Of a DNA stretch of 64,000 bases, positions 26,313-37,843 are shown in pieces. This stretch comes from Raineyella sp034933565. Its GTDB lineage: Bacteria > Actinomycetota > Actinomycetes > Propionibacteriales > Propionibacteriaceae. The translations under genes were made by a program, and so were the position numbers. The first letter of the stretch is position 1; each line of letters begins with the position of its first letter. The stretch is taken from the NCBI RefSeq assembly GCF_034933565.1, contig NZ_JAYFNG010000002.1, positions 183,924 through 247,923 of the forward strand, given 5' to 3'. Under the pieces are notes generated by a model. It had not been told where the DNA came from. It made no database searches and worked only from the letters and a program-made list of their open reading frames with translations.

Positions 26313-27307
26313 TCAGTGGGTGACGATCTCGCGGTACTGGCTGCGTTCGTACGTGGAGGGGTCGGGCACCGACGCCGCCGACATCGAGCCGCGGAGCTGG
26401 TCCACGGAGTCGTAGTCGTGCTCGGCGAGCCAGCTGCGCAGGCCGTCCAGCATCCCGGTGATCGCGGCGGGCCCCTGCTGGATCACCGCGGCCGTCGTAC
26501 ACGCCACGTCGGCGCCGACCAGCAGCGACTTCACCACATCCTCCCAGCCGTGCACGCCACCGGTGGCGGCCAGCCCGACGTCGGGCAGCTGGGCCCGCAG
26601 GATGCCGAGCCAGCGCAGCGCCACCCGCAGATCCGCCGAGCTGGACAGCGCCAGCCGCGGGGTGAGGGCGAGGCGGTCCAGGTCGATGTCGGGGGCGTAG
26701 AAGCGGTTGAACACCACGAACCCGTCGGCCCCCTGGTGGTAGGCCGCGGCGGCGAAGTGCCCGAAGGACGAGTAGTACGGCGAGACCTTCACCGCGAGCG
26801 GGACGTCGAGGCAGCCGCGGACCGAGGCGATGATGTCGAGTTGGCGGGCCTCGACGTCGGCGGCGGACTGCGCCCGATCGGCGGCCACGGTGTAGAGGTT
26901 GAGCTCGAGCGCGTCCGCGCCGACCTCGACCATCATCCGCGCGTACCGCTCCCACGACCCGTGGTGGGTGGCGTTGAGCGACGCGATCACCGGGACCTCG
27001 AGGGCTGCCTTGGCCCGCTCGAGCAGCCGCAGGTGGTGGGCCGCGCCGAGCTCGGGCAGGTCGATCGTCGGCAGCGGGCCGGCGCTGAACTCGGCGAACC
27101 CGTCGCCGGCATCCATCATGTCGGCCAGCCGCCACTCCTCGTCGAGGACATCCTCCTCGAACAGGCTCGGCAGCACCACGGCCGCCGCGCCCGCATCCTG
27201 CAGCGCCGTCAGCGAGTCGACGTCGCGGGTCAGCGGCCCGGCCGACGCGATCACCGGCCCGGACAACGGCAGGCCGAGGTAGTGGGTCGCGAGGACAGGG
27301 TGGGTGC

Positions 27308-27311
<4 letters not shown>
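26313..27311 (-). CDS. Dihydroorotate dehydrogenase-like flavoprotein
   Basis: An FMN TIM-barrel protein of 332 residues resembling class-1 dihydroorotate dehydrogenases and PreA. Motifs are LSGPVIASAGPLTRDVDSL, VIASLNATHHGSW, ALELNLYTVAADRAQS, PLAVKVSPYYSSF, and LAATGGVHGWEDVVKSLL with VGADVACTTAAVIQQG as the phosphate-binding C-terminus. Start GTG 27311 overlaps the nifJ stop by 4 nt, so it is translationally coupled to pyruvate:ferredoxin oxidoreductase. A link to ferredoxin-based redox chemistry is inferred; pyrimidine synthesis is less likely in this context. Confidence 0.85.
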
Positions 27312-31123
<3,812 letters not shown>

Positions 31124-31584
31124 AGGGCCTCCTACGACGCTACGTAGGACATTGTGGCACTCGGCTGGTCAAGGGCGCGCTGTCTCCGCTGGTCGGGGCG
31201 CCTGCGTGGCTGGTCGGGGCGCCTGCCTTGCTGGTCGGGGCGCCCGCCTCGCTGGTCGGGCGAGTCTGCGCCCCTCTCGATGTTGCTTATGTTGTGCGAC
31301 GCTCCCAGCAGCGTGCGACGGTGCTCCGTCGGTCAGGTCGAGGTACGTCGCACGATGTGCACAGCGTCGGCCAACACTGGGCAGGTGGCCCGACCGACCC
31401 TGACGCTGGTGGCCCGACCGACCCTGACCTGGCGACCTGGCGACCCTGGCGACCCTGGCGACCCTGGCGACCTGGCGACCTGCACTGCGCGTGATGCCCG
31501 CTGTCTGCCCGGAGTGGTGGAATACATACCCCACTGGGCATCGTTGTGCTGACGTACGTCACGCTGGCGTCAAGGATGGAGCCC
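31124..31584. repeat. Repeat-rich spacer between nifJ and thioredoxin gene
   Basis: GCTGGTCGGGGCGCCTGC-type 21-22-bp units run from about 31165 to 31258. A second array of CCCGACCGACCCTGACG and GACCTGGCGACCCTGGC (9-10-bp) units fills 31390-31482. The nifJ start is preceded by an imperfect inverted repeat CTACG-TAGCGT-CGTAG near 31130-31145 that could be an operator. I see no gene. Confidence 0.6.
31550..31561. promoter_or_regulatory. 12-bp perfect palindrome upstream of thioredoxin
   Basis: TGACGTACGTCA is a perfect 12-bp palindrome centred 29 bp before the thioredoxin ATG. Its location just upstream of the ribosome site suggests a repressor operator or dimeric-regulator site. The regulator is unknown. 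Confidence 0.35.
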
Positions 31585-32013
31585 ATGAGCAACAACGTCA
31601 TCACGTGCCCGTCGTGTGGCACGCGCAACCGGGTGCCGGCCGCGGCCAAGGGGGTGCCCCAGTGCTCGCGCTGTCACGAAGCGCTGCCATGGATCGCGAA
31701 TGCGGATGACGAGACGCTGCAGCAGGTGATCAGCTCGTCGACCGTCCCGGTGATCCTCGATCTGTGGGCGCCGTGGTGCGGCCCGTGCCGGATGGTGTCG
31801 CCCGCCCTTGAGACCCTGGCCAAGGAGAAGGCGGGCCGGATCAAGCTGGTCAAGGTCAACGTGGACAACTCGCCACGGACCCAGGCCAAGTACGGCGTGC
31901 AGTCGATCCCCACGCTGATGATCTTCAACAAGGGCAAGCAGGTCGCCCGCCAGGCCGGGGCACTGCCACTGAACCGGTTGCGCACCTGGGTGGACCGCTC
32001 ACTCGCCCGCTGA
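31585..32013 (+). CDS. Thioredoxin 2-like, with zinc ribbon
   Basis: Disulfide reductase of 142 residues. An N-terminal zinc ribbon of two Cys pairs (ITCPSCGTRNR and PQCSRCHEALPW) precedes a standard thioredoxin fold with active site LWAPWCGPCRMVSPALE and the cis-Pro motif SIPTLMIFNKG. This arrangement matches TrxC (thioredoxin 2), often linked to oxidative stress. ATG 31585 is chosen; ATG 31576 in frame is possible. It precedes the AmmeMemoRadiSam genes by about 160 bp. Confidence 0.93.
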   Translation: MSNNVITCPSCGTRNRVPAAAKGVPQCSRCHEALPWIANADDETLQQVISSSTVPVILDLWAPWCGPCRMVSPALETLAKEKAGRIKLVKVNVDNSPRTQAKYGVQSIPTLMIFNKGKQVARQAGALPLNRLRTWVDRSLAR

Positions 32014-32100
32014 CTTCGCGGCCCTCGCGGGGAGCGGGGTCCTTCCACGTTGTCGGTTGGACACACAAGGAGGACTTCGCGGCCCTCGCGGGGAGCGGGG
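32012..32100. repeat. 28-bp direct repeat after the thioredoxin gene
   Basis: An identical 28-bp sequence beginning GACTTCGCGGCCCTCGCGGG occurs at 32012-32039 and 32073-32100, a period of 61 bp. The first copy includes the last two bases of the thioredoxin stop codon. Each copy can fold CCCTCGCGGGG-like hairpins. It may be a duplicated gene end. Confidence 0.8.
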
Positions 32101-32172
32101 CGTCGGTCGTACGCCCCACCTGCGGGCCGGTCCCTCGGTACACTGGCGGCACAGCCGCCCGTGGAGGACCTC

Positions 32173-33066
32173 ATGGAGACCGTCCGCCAGCCGGCAGTCG
32201 CCGGCACCTTCTATCCCGGGGACCGGGACGCCCTGGCCAGCATGGTCGCCCGGTTGCTCGCCGAAGCGCGCACCGGGCTCCCGCCCCACGACGAGCCCGT
32301 GCCCCACGGTGAGACCGTGCCCCACCACGAGCGCCCGCCCCACGGTGAGCCCGTCCCCGACAGACCCGCCGCGGTGCCGAAGGCGTTGATCTGCCCGCAT
32401 GCCGGCTACATCTACTCCGGCCTGACCGCTGCGCACGGGTACGTACGCCTCGAACCGGCGCGCGACACCATCCGGCGCGTCGTGCTGCTCGGCCCGGTGC
32501 ACCACGTCCCGATCCGTGGCCTCGCGCTGCCCGGCGCCACCGCGCTGCGTACGCCGTTGGGGGACGTGCCGGTCGAGGTGCCGGAGGTGCTCGGCACCCT
32601 GCGTCAGGTCGGGACCGACGTCGAGGCGCATCGGTGGGAGCACTCGCTGGAGGTCCAGCTGCCGTTCCTGCAGACCGTGCTGGGGGAGTTCACCGTGGTG
32701 CCGATGGTGGTCGGGCAGGTCGCGCCCGCTGCGGTCGCCGAGGTGATCGAGGCGCTGTGGGACGGCCCGGGGACGATCGTCGTGGTGAGCTCCGACCTGT
32801 CGCACTACCTGCGCTACGCCGCGGCGAACGGCGTCGACGTGGCGACCGTCTCGCGGATCCTCTCCCTCGAGGGGCCGCTGGAGTCCCGGCAGGCCTGCGG
32901 TGCGTCGCCCGCGAACGGGCTGCTCGAGTTCGCCCGGACCCACGGGCTGCACCCGGTGCTGTACGACCGGCGTACCTCGGGGGACACGGCGGGGTCGAAG
33001 GACCGCGTCGTCGGGTACGCCTCGATCGGTTTCCACGAGACCGGCACGGGGGCCGGAACCGTATGA
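32173..33066 (+). CDS. amrB: AmmeMemoRadiSam system protein B (MEMO1 family)
   Basis: A 297-residue protein of the MEMO1/class-III extradiol dioxygenase-like fold. Signatures are RQPAVAGTFYPGD at the N-terminus, ALICPHAGYIYSGLTAAHGY, LLGPVHHVPIRGLALPG, EHSLEVQLPFLQ, and VVVSSDLSHYLRY; the His residues form the metal-site-like pocket. An in-frame insertion (PHDEPVPHGETVPHHERPPH) at residues about 39-58 is a tandem repeat not seen in the family. ATG 32173 follows GGAGG. The gene overlaps amrA by 4 nt. The biochemical role is unknown. Confidence 0.93.
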   Translation: METVRQPAVAGTFYPGDRDALASMVARLLAEARTGLPPHDEPVPHGETVPHHERPPHGEPVPDRPAAVPKALICPHAGYIYSGLTAAHGYVRLEPARDTIRRVVLLGPVHHVPIRGLALPGATALRTPLGDVPVEVPEVLGTLRQVGTDVEAHRWEHSLEVQLPFLQTVLGEFTVVPMVVGQVAPAAVAEVIEALWDGPGTIVVVSSDLSHYLRYAAANGVDVATVSRILSLEGPLESRQACGASPANGLLEFARTHGLHPVLYDRRTSGDTAGSKDRVVGYASIGFHETGTGAGTV

Positions 33067-33869
33067 CCACCGGGGCGGGGACGCCGGAGCGGCGGGACCG
33101 GAGCGGTGGGTCCGGGCCGGATGCGACCTCACCGGACGCGTCGGCACGGGGCGCGGCCTCACCGGATACGTCGGCACGGGGTGCGACCTCACCGGATACG
33201 TCGGGACCGGACGCGACGGTACCCCCTGCGCCGTCGCCCCCCGACCCCGCGCCCGCCGCGCTGCCGGCGGACGCCGGCCGGATCCTGCTGCCGCTGGCCC
33301 GTGGCGCCATCGCGGCACGCCTCCGCCTCGAGGCCGGGGTGGAGGACGGCTTCGAGGCCGAGCCCACCCCCGCCGGGCCGGGTGTCTCGGTGCAGCAGCT
33401 CGACGAACACCCGGCCTGGCTCGACGCGCCGGGGGCAGCGTTCGTCACCCTGCACCTCGACGGGGAGCTGCGCGGCTGCATCGGCACCCTCGAGGCCTTC
33501 CGTCCGCTGGCGGAGGACGTGCGGATCAACGCGGTCAACGCGGCCTTCCGGGACCCGCGGTTCCTCCCGCTGGCGCCGGAGGAGTTCGACCTGATCCGGG
33601 TCGAGGTGTCGGTGCTGTCCGCGCCGGAGCCCCTCGACGACGTACGCTCCGAGGCCCGGGCCGTCGCGGCGCTGCGGCCCGGTGTGGACGGGGTGATCCT
33701 GCGCTCCGGGTCGCACCGGGCGACGTTCCTGCCACAGGTGTGGCAGCAGCTGCCGTCCCCGCACGACTTCCTGACCCACCTGCGGCGCAAGGCCGGGCTG
33801 CGCCCCGACCACTGGGACGAGCACACCACGGTCTCCCGTTACACGGTGCAGGCCTGGGAGGAGGAGTGA
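33063..33869 (+). CDS. amrA: AmmeMemoRadiSam system protein A (AMMECR1 family)
   Basis: A 268-residue AMMECR1-domain protein. The conserved hexapeptide-containing motif is LRGCIGTLEAF; also AFRDPRFLPLAPEEFDLIRV, VSVLSAPEPL, and FLPQVWQQLPSPHDFLTHL. About 65 N-terminal residues are a Ser/Pro/Asp repeat (ASPDTSARGAT) encoded by 30-bp units whose CCTCACCGGA motif recurs at 33127, 33157 and 33187; typical members lack it. The ATG overlaps the MEMO stop, and the GTG of the radical SAM gene overlaps this gene's TGA. Confidence 0.93.
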   Translation: MTTGAGTPERRDRSGGSGPDATSPDASARGAASPDTSARGATSPDTSGPDATVPPAPSPPDPAPAALPADAGRILLPLARGAIAARLRLEAGVEDGFEAEPTPAGPGVSVQQLDEHPAWLDAPGAAFVTLHLDGELRGCIGTLEAFRPLAEDVRINAVNAAFRDPRFLPLAPEEFDLIRVEVSVLSAPEPLDDVRSEARAVAALRPGVDGVILRSGSHRATFLPQVWQQLPSPHDFLTHLRRKAGLRPDHWDEHTTVSRYTVQAWEEE

Positions 33870-35071
33870 CCCCGCACGTCCCCGGACAGCCCGCCCGGTG
33901 GTGGCACGCCGACGATGCCGGCCACCTCGTCTGCGATCTCTGCCCCCGCGGCTGCATCCTGGCCGACGGGCAGGCCGGCTTCTGCGCCGTCCGCGTTCGC
34001 GACCACGACCGACTGGTCCTGACCACGTACGGGCGTGGCACCGGGTTCTGCGTCGAGGCGATCGAGCGGCGCCCGCTCCACCACTTCCTCCCGGGGACGC
34101 CCGCGATGTGCCTCGGCAGCGCCGGCTGCAGCCTTGCGTGTCGTACGTGCCGGGTCTGGCGCCCCGAGACGGTGGCCGAGGTCTCCGGGCGGCTGGAGGA
34201 CGCCTCGCCGCTGACCGTCGCCGGGCTCGCCGCCGACTGGCGGTGCGGCAGCATCGCGTTCACCTACAACGACCCGGCGATCTACGCGGAGTACGCGATC
34301 GCTGCCGCGCGGGCGGCGCACGTGCTCGGGTTGCGGGCTGTCGCGGTGACCGCCGGCTACCTCGCACCGGCCGCCCGCAAGGACTTCTTCGGCGTGATGG
34401 ACGCCGCCCTGATCGAGCTGAAGGTGTTCGACGAGGAGGCCCACCGCCGCTACACCGGCGGCAGTCTCCGCACCGTCCTGGACACCCTCGTCCACGTCGC
34501 GCGCCGCCACGGCACCTGGCTGGAGATCAGCACGCGGCTGGTCCCGGGGCTCAACGACGCCCCGGGCCAACTGGCCAGGATGTGTTCCTGGATCGCGGCC
34601 GAACTGGGCCCGGACGTGCCGCTGCACTTCTCCACCCCGCCGGCGCAGACCCGGCCGGCGCCCCCGCTGTCGCGAGCGGGATCGGCTGCCGTCGCGGCGT
34701 CCGGCGGCGCCTCCGTGGGTGCCGGGCGCATGTCGGAGGCACCCGCGGGGAAGCAGTCCACCTCAGCGTCCTCGAGCGCCTCAACCGGCTCGGGTGGCTC
34801 GGGCGGCCGGGCCGACCCCGGGCTCGCCCGCGAGATCGCCCTGTCGGCGGGCCTGCACTACGTCTACACCGGGCTCGGCGAGGCCGCGGAGGGCCGGACC
34901 ACCCGCTGCCCGTCGTGCGGGGCGGTCCTGATCGAGCGCGACGTGTCGATCCGCCGCTACCGCCTCACCTCGGAGGGTCGCTGCCCGGAGTGTCGTACGG
35001 CAGTGCCCGGGCTTTTCGGCGACCGCGCCGGCGAGGCGGTGCCGCACAGGATCCCGGTGCGGCTGCCCTGA
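33866..35071 (+). CDS. amrS: AmmeMemoRadiSam system radical SAM enzyme
   Basis: A radical S-adenosylmethionine protein of 401 residues, related to pyruvate-formate-lyase activase-like enzymes. The N-terminal zinc-like Cys set is CDLCPRGCILADGQAGFCAV. The CxxxCxxC cluster motif appears as CSLACRTC. The second half has FTYNDPAIYAEYAIAAAR, LIELKVFDEEAHRRYTGG and a C-terminal CPSCGAVLIERD rubredoxin-like pair. Two oddities: a Ser/Gly-rich insertion at about 275-315, and replacement of the usual aromatic HFSRF segment by LHFSTPPAQTRPAP. GTG 33866 overlaps amrA. Its substrate is unknown. Confidence 0.9.
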   Translation: MTPHVPGQPARWWHADDAGHLVCDLCPRGCILADGQAGFCAVRVRDHDRLVLTTYGRGTGFCVEAIERRPLHHFLPGTPAMCLGSAGCSLACRTCRVWRPETVAEVSGRLEDASPLTVAGLAADWRCGSIAFTYNDPAIYAEYAIAAARAAHVLGLRAVAVTAGYLAPAARKDFFGVMDAALIELKVFDEEAHRRYTGGSLRTVLDTLVHVARRHGTWLEISTRLVPGLNDAPGQLARMCSWIAAELGPDVPLHFSTPPAQTRPAPPLSRAGSAAVAASGGASVGAGRMSEAPAGKQSTSASSSASTGSGGSGGRADPGLAREIALSAGLHYVYTGLGEAAEGRTTRCPSCGAVLIERDVSIRRYRLTSEGRCPECRTAVPGLFGDRAGEAVPHRIPVRLP

Positions 35072-35682
35072 GCCACCGTACGCTCCGCAGCGGCCGCGCC
35101 GAGCGGCCCCACCGGCGGCTTCGGCCCGGCGGGCCACAGCTCCTCCATCGCGTCCCGGTGGGCCCGGCGGGCGAGTTCGAGCACGATCAGTGCCGCGGTG
35201 ACCGCGTCGTCGCGGGCGTCGTGGTGGTGGAACGGCGGAAGGTCCAGGGCCGCAGCGACGGTGTGCAGCTTGTAGTCCGGCAGCGGCCGGCCAAGCGTCG
35301 GGAAGGCACGGCGGGCGAGGTCCAGGGTGCAGCAGAACGGGGCCGTCGGCGTGGCGATCCCGGCCTCGGCATTGGCGGCCGCCCAGACGGAGCGGTCGAA
35401 CGGCGCGTTGTGGGCCACCGCGACCCGCCCGGCGGTGAACCGGCCCAGTCGACGCTCGGAGTCCGCCCAGCTCACCCCGTGTGCGGCGCAGTCGGCGGCG
35501 GTGATGCCGTGGATGGCGATGTTGCGCCGGTCGAACCCACCGGCCCGCCCGGGTGGCCGGATCAACCAGCCGTCCTGCGCCGTGACGACCCCGTCCTCCA
35601 CCACGGCCACGCCCACCGCACACGCCGAGGCGCGCGAGGCGTTCGCGGTCTCGAAGTCGATCGCCACGAAATCGAGGCTCAT
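34957..35682 (-). CDS. 3'-5' exonuclease, DnaQ-like (DEDDh)
   Basis: A 241-residue exonuclease of the DNA polymerase III epsilon/RNase T superfamily. Catalytic acids are seen in FVAIDFETAN (Exo I, D and E), AHNAPFDRSVW (Exo II, D) and HHHDARDDAVTAAL (Exo III, H and D). ATG 35682 starts MSLDFVAIDFE. The C-terminal 38 codons overlap the convergent radical SAM gene by 115 bp, so the tail (GILCGTASPARSPKS...) may be translated only if the frame is real to 34957. Likely DNA repair or proofreading; the partner is not known. Confidence 0.85.
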   Translation of the reverse strand: MSLDFVAIDFETANASRASACAVGVAVVEDGVVTAQDGWLIRPPGRAGGFDRRNIAIHGITAADCAAHGVSWADSERRLGRFTAGRVAVAHNAPFDRSVWAAANAEAGIATPTAPFCCTLDLARRAFPTLGRPLPDYKLHTVAAALDLPPFHHHDARDDAVTAALIVLELARRAHRDAMEELWPAGPKPPVGPLGAAAAERTVAQGSRTGILCGTASPARSPKSPGTAVRHSGQRPSEVRR

Positions 35683-35930
35683 CCCTCTCCTCCTCCGGGC
35701 GGCCGCACCCACGGCGACGGATGTCGTCGCTCGAGGTGGTGCTGCCTTCCCGAAGGACACTAGGAGGGACCTGTGACAGTGCGCCGGAGCCCGGCCCGGG
35801 GCATGGGTGTGATTCCGGGCTCACCCCGGGTCTCCGCGACCGGCGGCCCGCCGCAGACTGTGCTGGTGACGCTGGTGACGCTGGTGACACCGGGTGGGGA
35901 GGCCGGTGCCGCCGGTGACGCGTCGTCCGC

Positions 35931-37655
35931 TCAGTCGGTGACCGCCCCCTCGGAGGCGGAGCGCACCAGCCGGGTGTACTTCGCCAGCACCCCGCGGGTG
36001 TGGCGGTGCGGCAGCGGCCGCCACCCCTCGCGACGGGCGGCCAGTTCATCGGGGGTCACCAGCAGGTCGAGCGTACGGGCCCCGATGTCCACCCGGATCC
36101 GGTCGCCGTCGCGGACGAACGCGATCGGGCCGCCGTCCACCGCCTCCGGGGCCAGGTGTCCGATGCACAGGCCGGTCGTGCCGCCGGAGAACCGGCCGTC
36201 GGTCAGTAGCAACACGTCCTTGCCCAGCCCGGCGCCCTTGAGCGCGCCGGTGATCGCCAGCATCTCCCGCATCCCGGGGCCGCCCTTGGGGCCCTCGTAG
36301 CGGATCACCACCACGTCGCCCCTCTGCAGCCGGCCCCGGTCGAGGGCGTCCATCGCCTCCTGCTCGCGTTCGAACACCCGGGCGGGGCCCTCGAACACGT
36401 CGGCGTCGAACCCGGCCGACTTCACCACCGCCCCGTCCGGCGCCAGTGTCCCGTGCAGGATGGTGATGCCGCCGGTCGGGTGCAGCGGCCGGTCCATCGC
36501 CCGGATCACCCTGCCGTCGAGCGGGCGCGGGCCGATCCGCTCGAGGTTCTCGGCGAGCGTACGACCCGTGACGGTGAGCGCGTCGCCGTGCAACAGCCCC
36601 GCTCGGAGCAGCGCGGCCATCACCACCGGAATGCCGCCGTGGAAGTCCATGTCGGCCATCACGTAGCGTCCGAACGGCTTCATGTCGGCCAGGTGGGGCA
36701 CCCGGTCGCCGATCCGGTTGAAGTCGCCCAGCGCCAGGTCCACGTCGGCCTCGTGGGCGATCGCGAGCAGGTGCAGCACCGCATTGGTCGAGCCGCCGAG
36801 CGCCATCAGCAGGGTGATGGCGTTCTCGAACGCGTCCCGGGTGAGGATGTCGCGCACCGTGATGCCCTGCCGGAGCAGGTCGACGACCGCCTCGCCCGAG
36901 CGATGGGCGTACGTGTCGCGGCGTCGATCGGCGGCCGGCGGGGCCGCCGAGCCGGGCAGCGACATGCCCAGCGCCTCGGCGAGCGAGGCCATCGTGTTGG
37001 CCGTGTACATCCCGCCGCAGGCACCCTCGCCGGGGCAGATGGCGCGTTCGATCGCGTCCAGATCGGTGCGGCTGAGCAGGCCCGCCTGGCAGGCGCCGGC
37101 CGCCTCGAACCCGTCGATCAGCGTCACCTCCCGCTCGGTGCCGTCGCTGAGCAGGGCCCGGCCGGGGGCGATCGAGCCGGCGTACAGGAACACCGCGGCG
37201 AGATCGAGCCGGGCCGCGGCCATCAGCATGCCGGGCAGCGACTTGTCACAGCCGGCCAGCAGGACCGAGCCGTCCAGCCGCTCGGCGGACATCACCGTCT
37301 CCACCGAGTCGGCGACCAGCTCGCGCGACACCAGCGAGTAGTGCATCCCCTCATGGCCCATCGAGATGCCGTCGGACACCGAGATGGTGCCGAACTCCAA
37401 CGGATAGCCGCCGCCGGCGTGCACCCCCTCCTTGGCCGCCTGCGCCAGCCGATCGAGGGAGAGATTGCACGGGGTGATCTCGTTCCAGGAACTGGCGATG
37501 CCGATCTGCGGCTTGTCCCAGTCATCATCACCCATGCCGACGGCGCGCAGCATACCGCGACTGGCGGTGGCGTGGATGCCGTCGGTGACGACGCGACTGC
37601 GGGGCTTGATGTCTGGCCGGGGTGTCGTTTCGGGCCGGGGCGTGTTGTCGGGCAT
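35931..37655 (-). CDS. ilvD: Dihydroxy-acid dehydratase
   Basis: Penultimate enzyme of valine and isoleucine synthesis; an Fe-S dehydratase. The 574-residue protein has cluster-ligand motifs SSWNEITPCNLSL, LLAGCDKSLPGMLMA and CPGEGACGGMYTANTM, the IlvD core LPGSAAPPAADRRRD, GGSTNAVLHL and RYEGPKGGPGMREM. Length is normal. ATG 37655 has GAGGAAG upstream. It is a single gene with the acetolactate and isomeroreductase genes elsewhere. The small spacer 35683-35930 has three GCTGGTGAC nonamers near 35866-35890. Confidence 0.96.
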   Translation of the reverse strand: MPDNTPRPETTPRPDIKPRSRVVTDGIHATASRGMLRAVGMGDDDWDKPQIGIASSWNEITPCNLSLDRLAQAAKEGVHAGGGYPLEFGTISVSDGISMGHEGMHYSLVSRELVADSVETVMSAERLDGSVLLAGCDKSLPGMLMAAARLDLAAVFLYAGSIAPGRALLSDGTEREVTLIDGFEAAGACQAGLLSRTDLDAIERAICPGEGACGGMYTANTMASLAEALGMSLPGSAAPPAADRRRDTYAHRSGEAVVDLLRQGITVRDILTRDAFENAITLLMALGGSTNAVLHLLAIAHEADVDLALGDFNRIGDRVPHLADMKPFGRYVMADMDFHGGIPVVMAALLRAGLLHGDALTVTGRTLAENLERIGPRPLDGRVIRAMDRPLHPTGGITILHGTLAPDGAVVKSAGFDADVFEGPARVFEREQEAMDALDRGRLQRGDVVVIRYEGPKGGPGMREMLAITGALKGAGLGKDVLLLTDGRFSGGTTGLCIGHLAPEAVDGGPIAFVRDGDRIRVDIGARTLDLLVTPDELAARREGWRPLPHRHTRGVLAKYTRLVRSASEGAVTD

Positions 37656-37843
37656 GGTCTTCCTCGATCCGTGTCGTCCTCGAACCGTGTGCAGGTGTCG
37701 TGGACCGGGCGGATGTGCCTTTCGTCACAGTACCGCCGCAGGTGGGGCCCCGGCGGCGGTTCGGCGGTCTGCCCGACCCCGGCGAACGCACAATCACTGC
37801 CACTGCACAGCCGAGGAAGTGCTCGGCGTCCACCGACCCCCGT

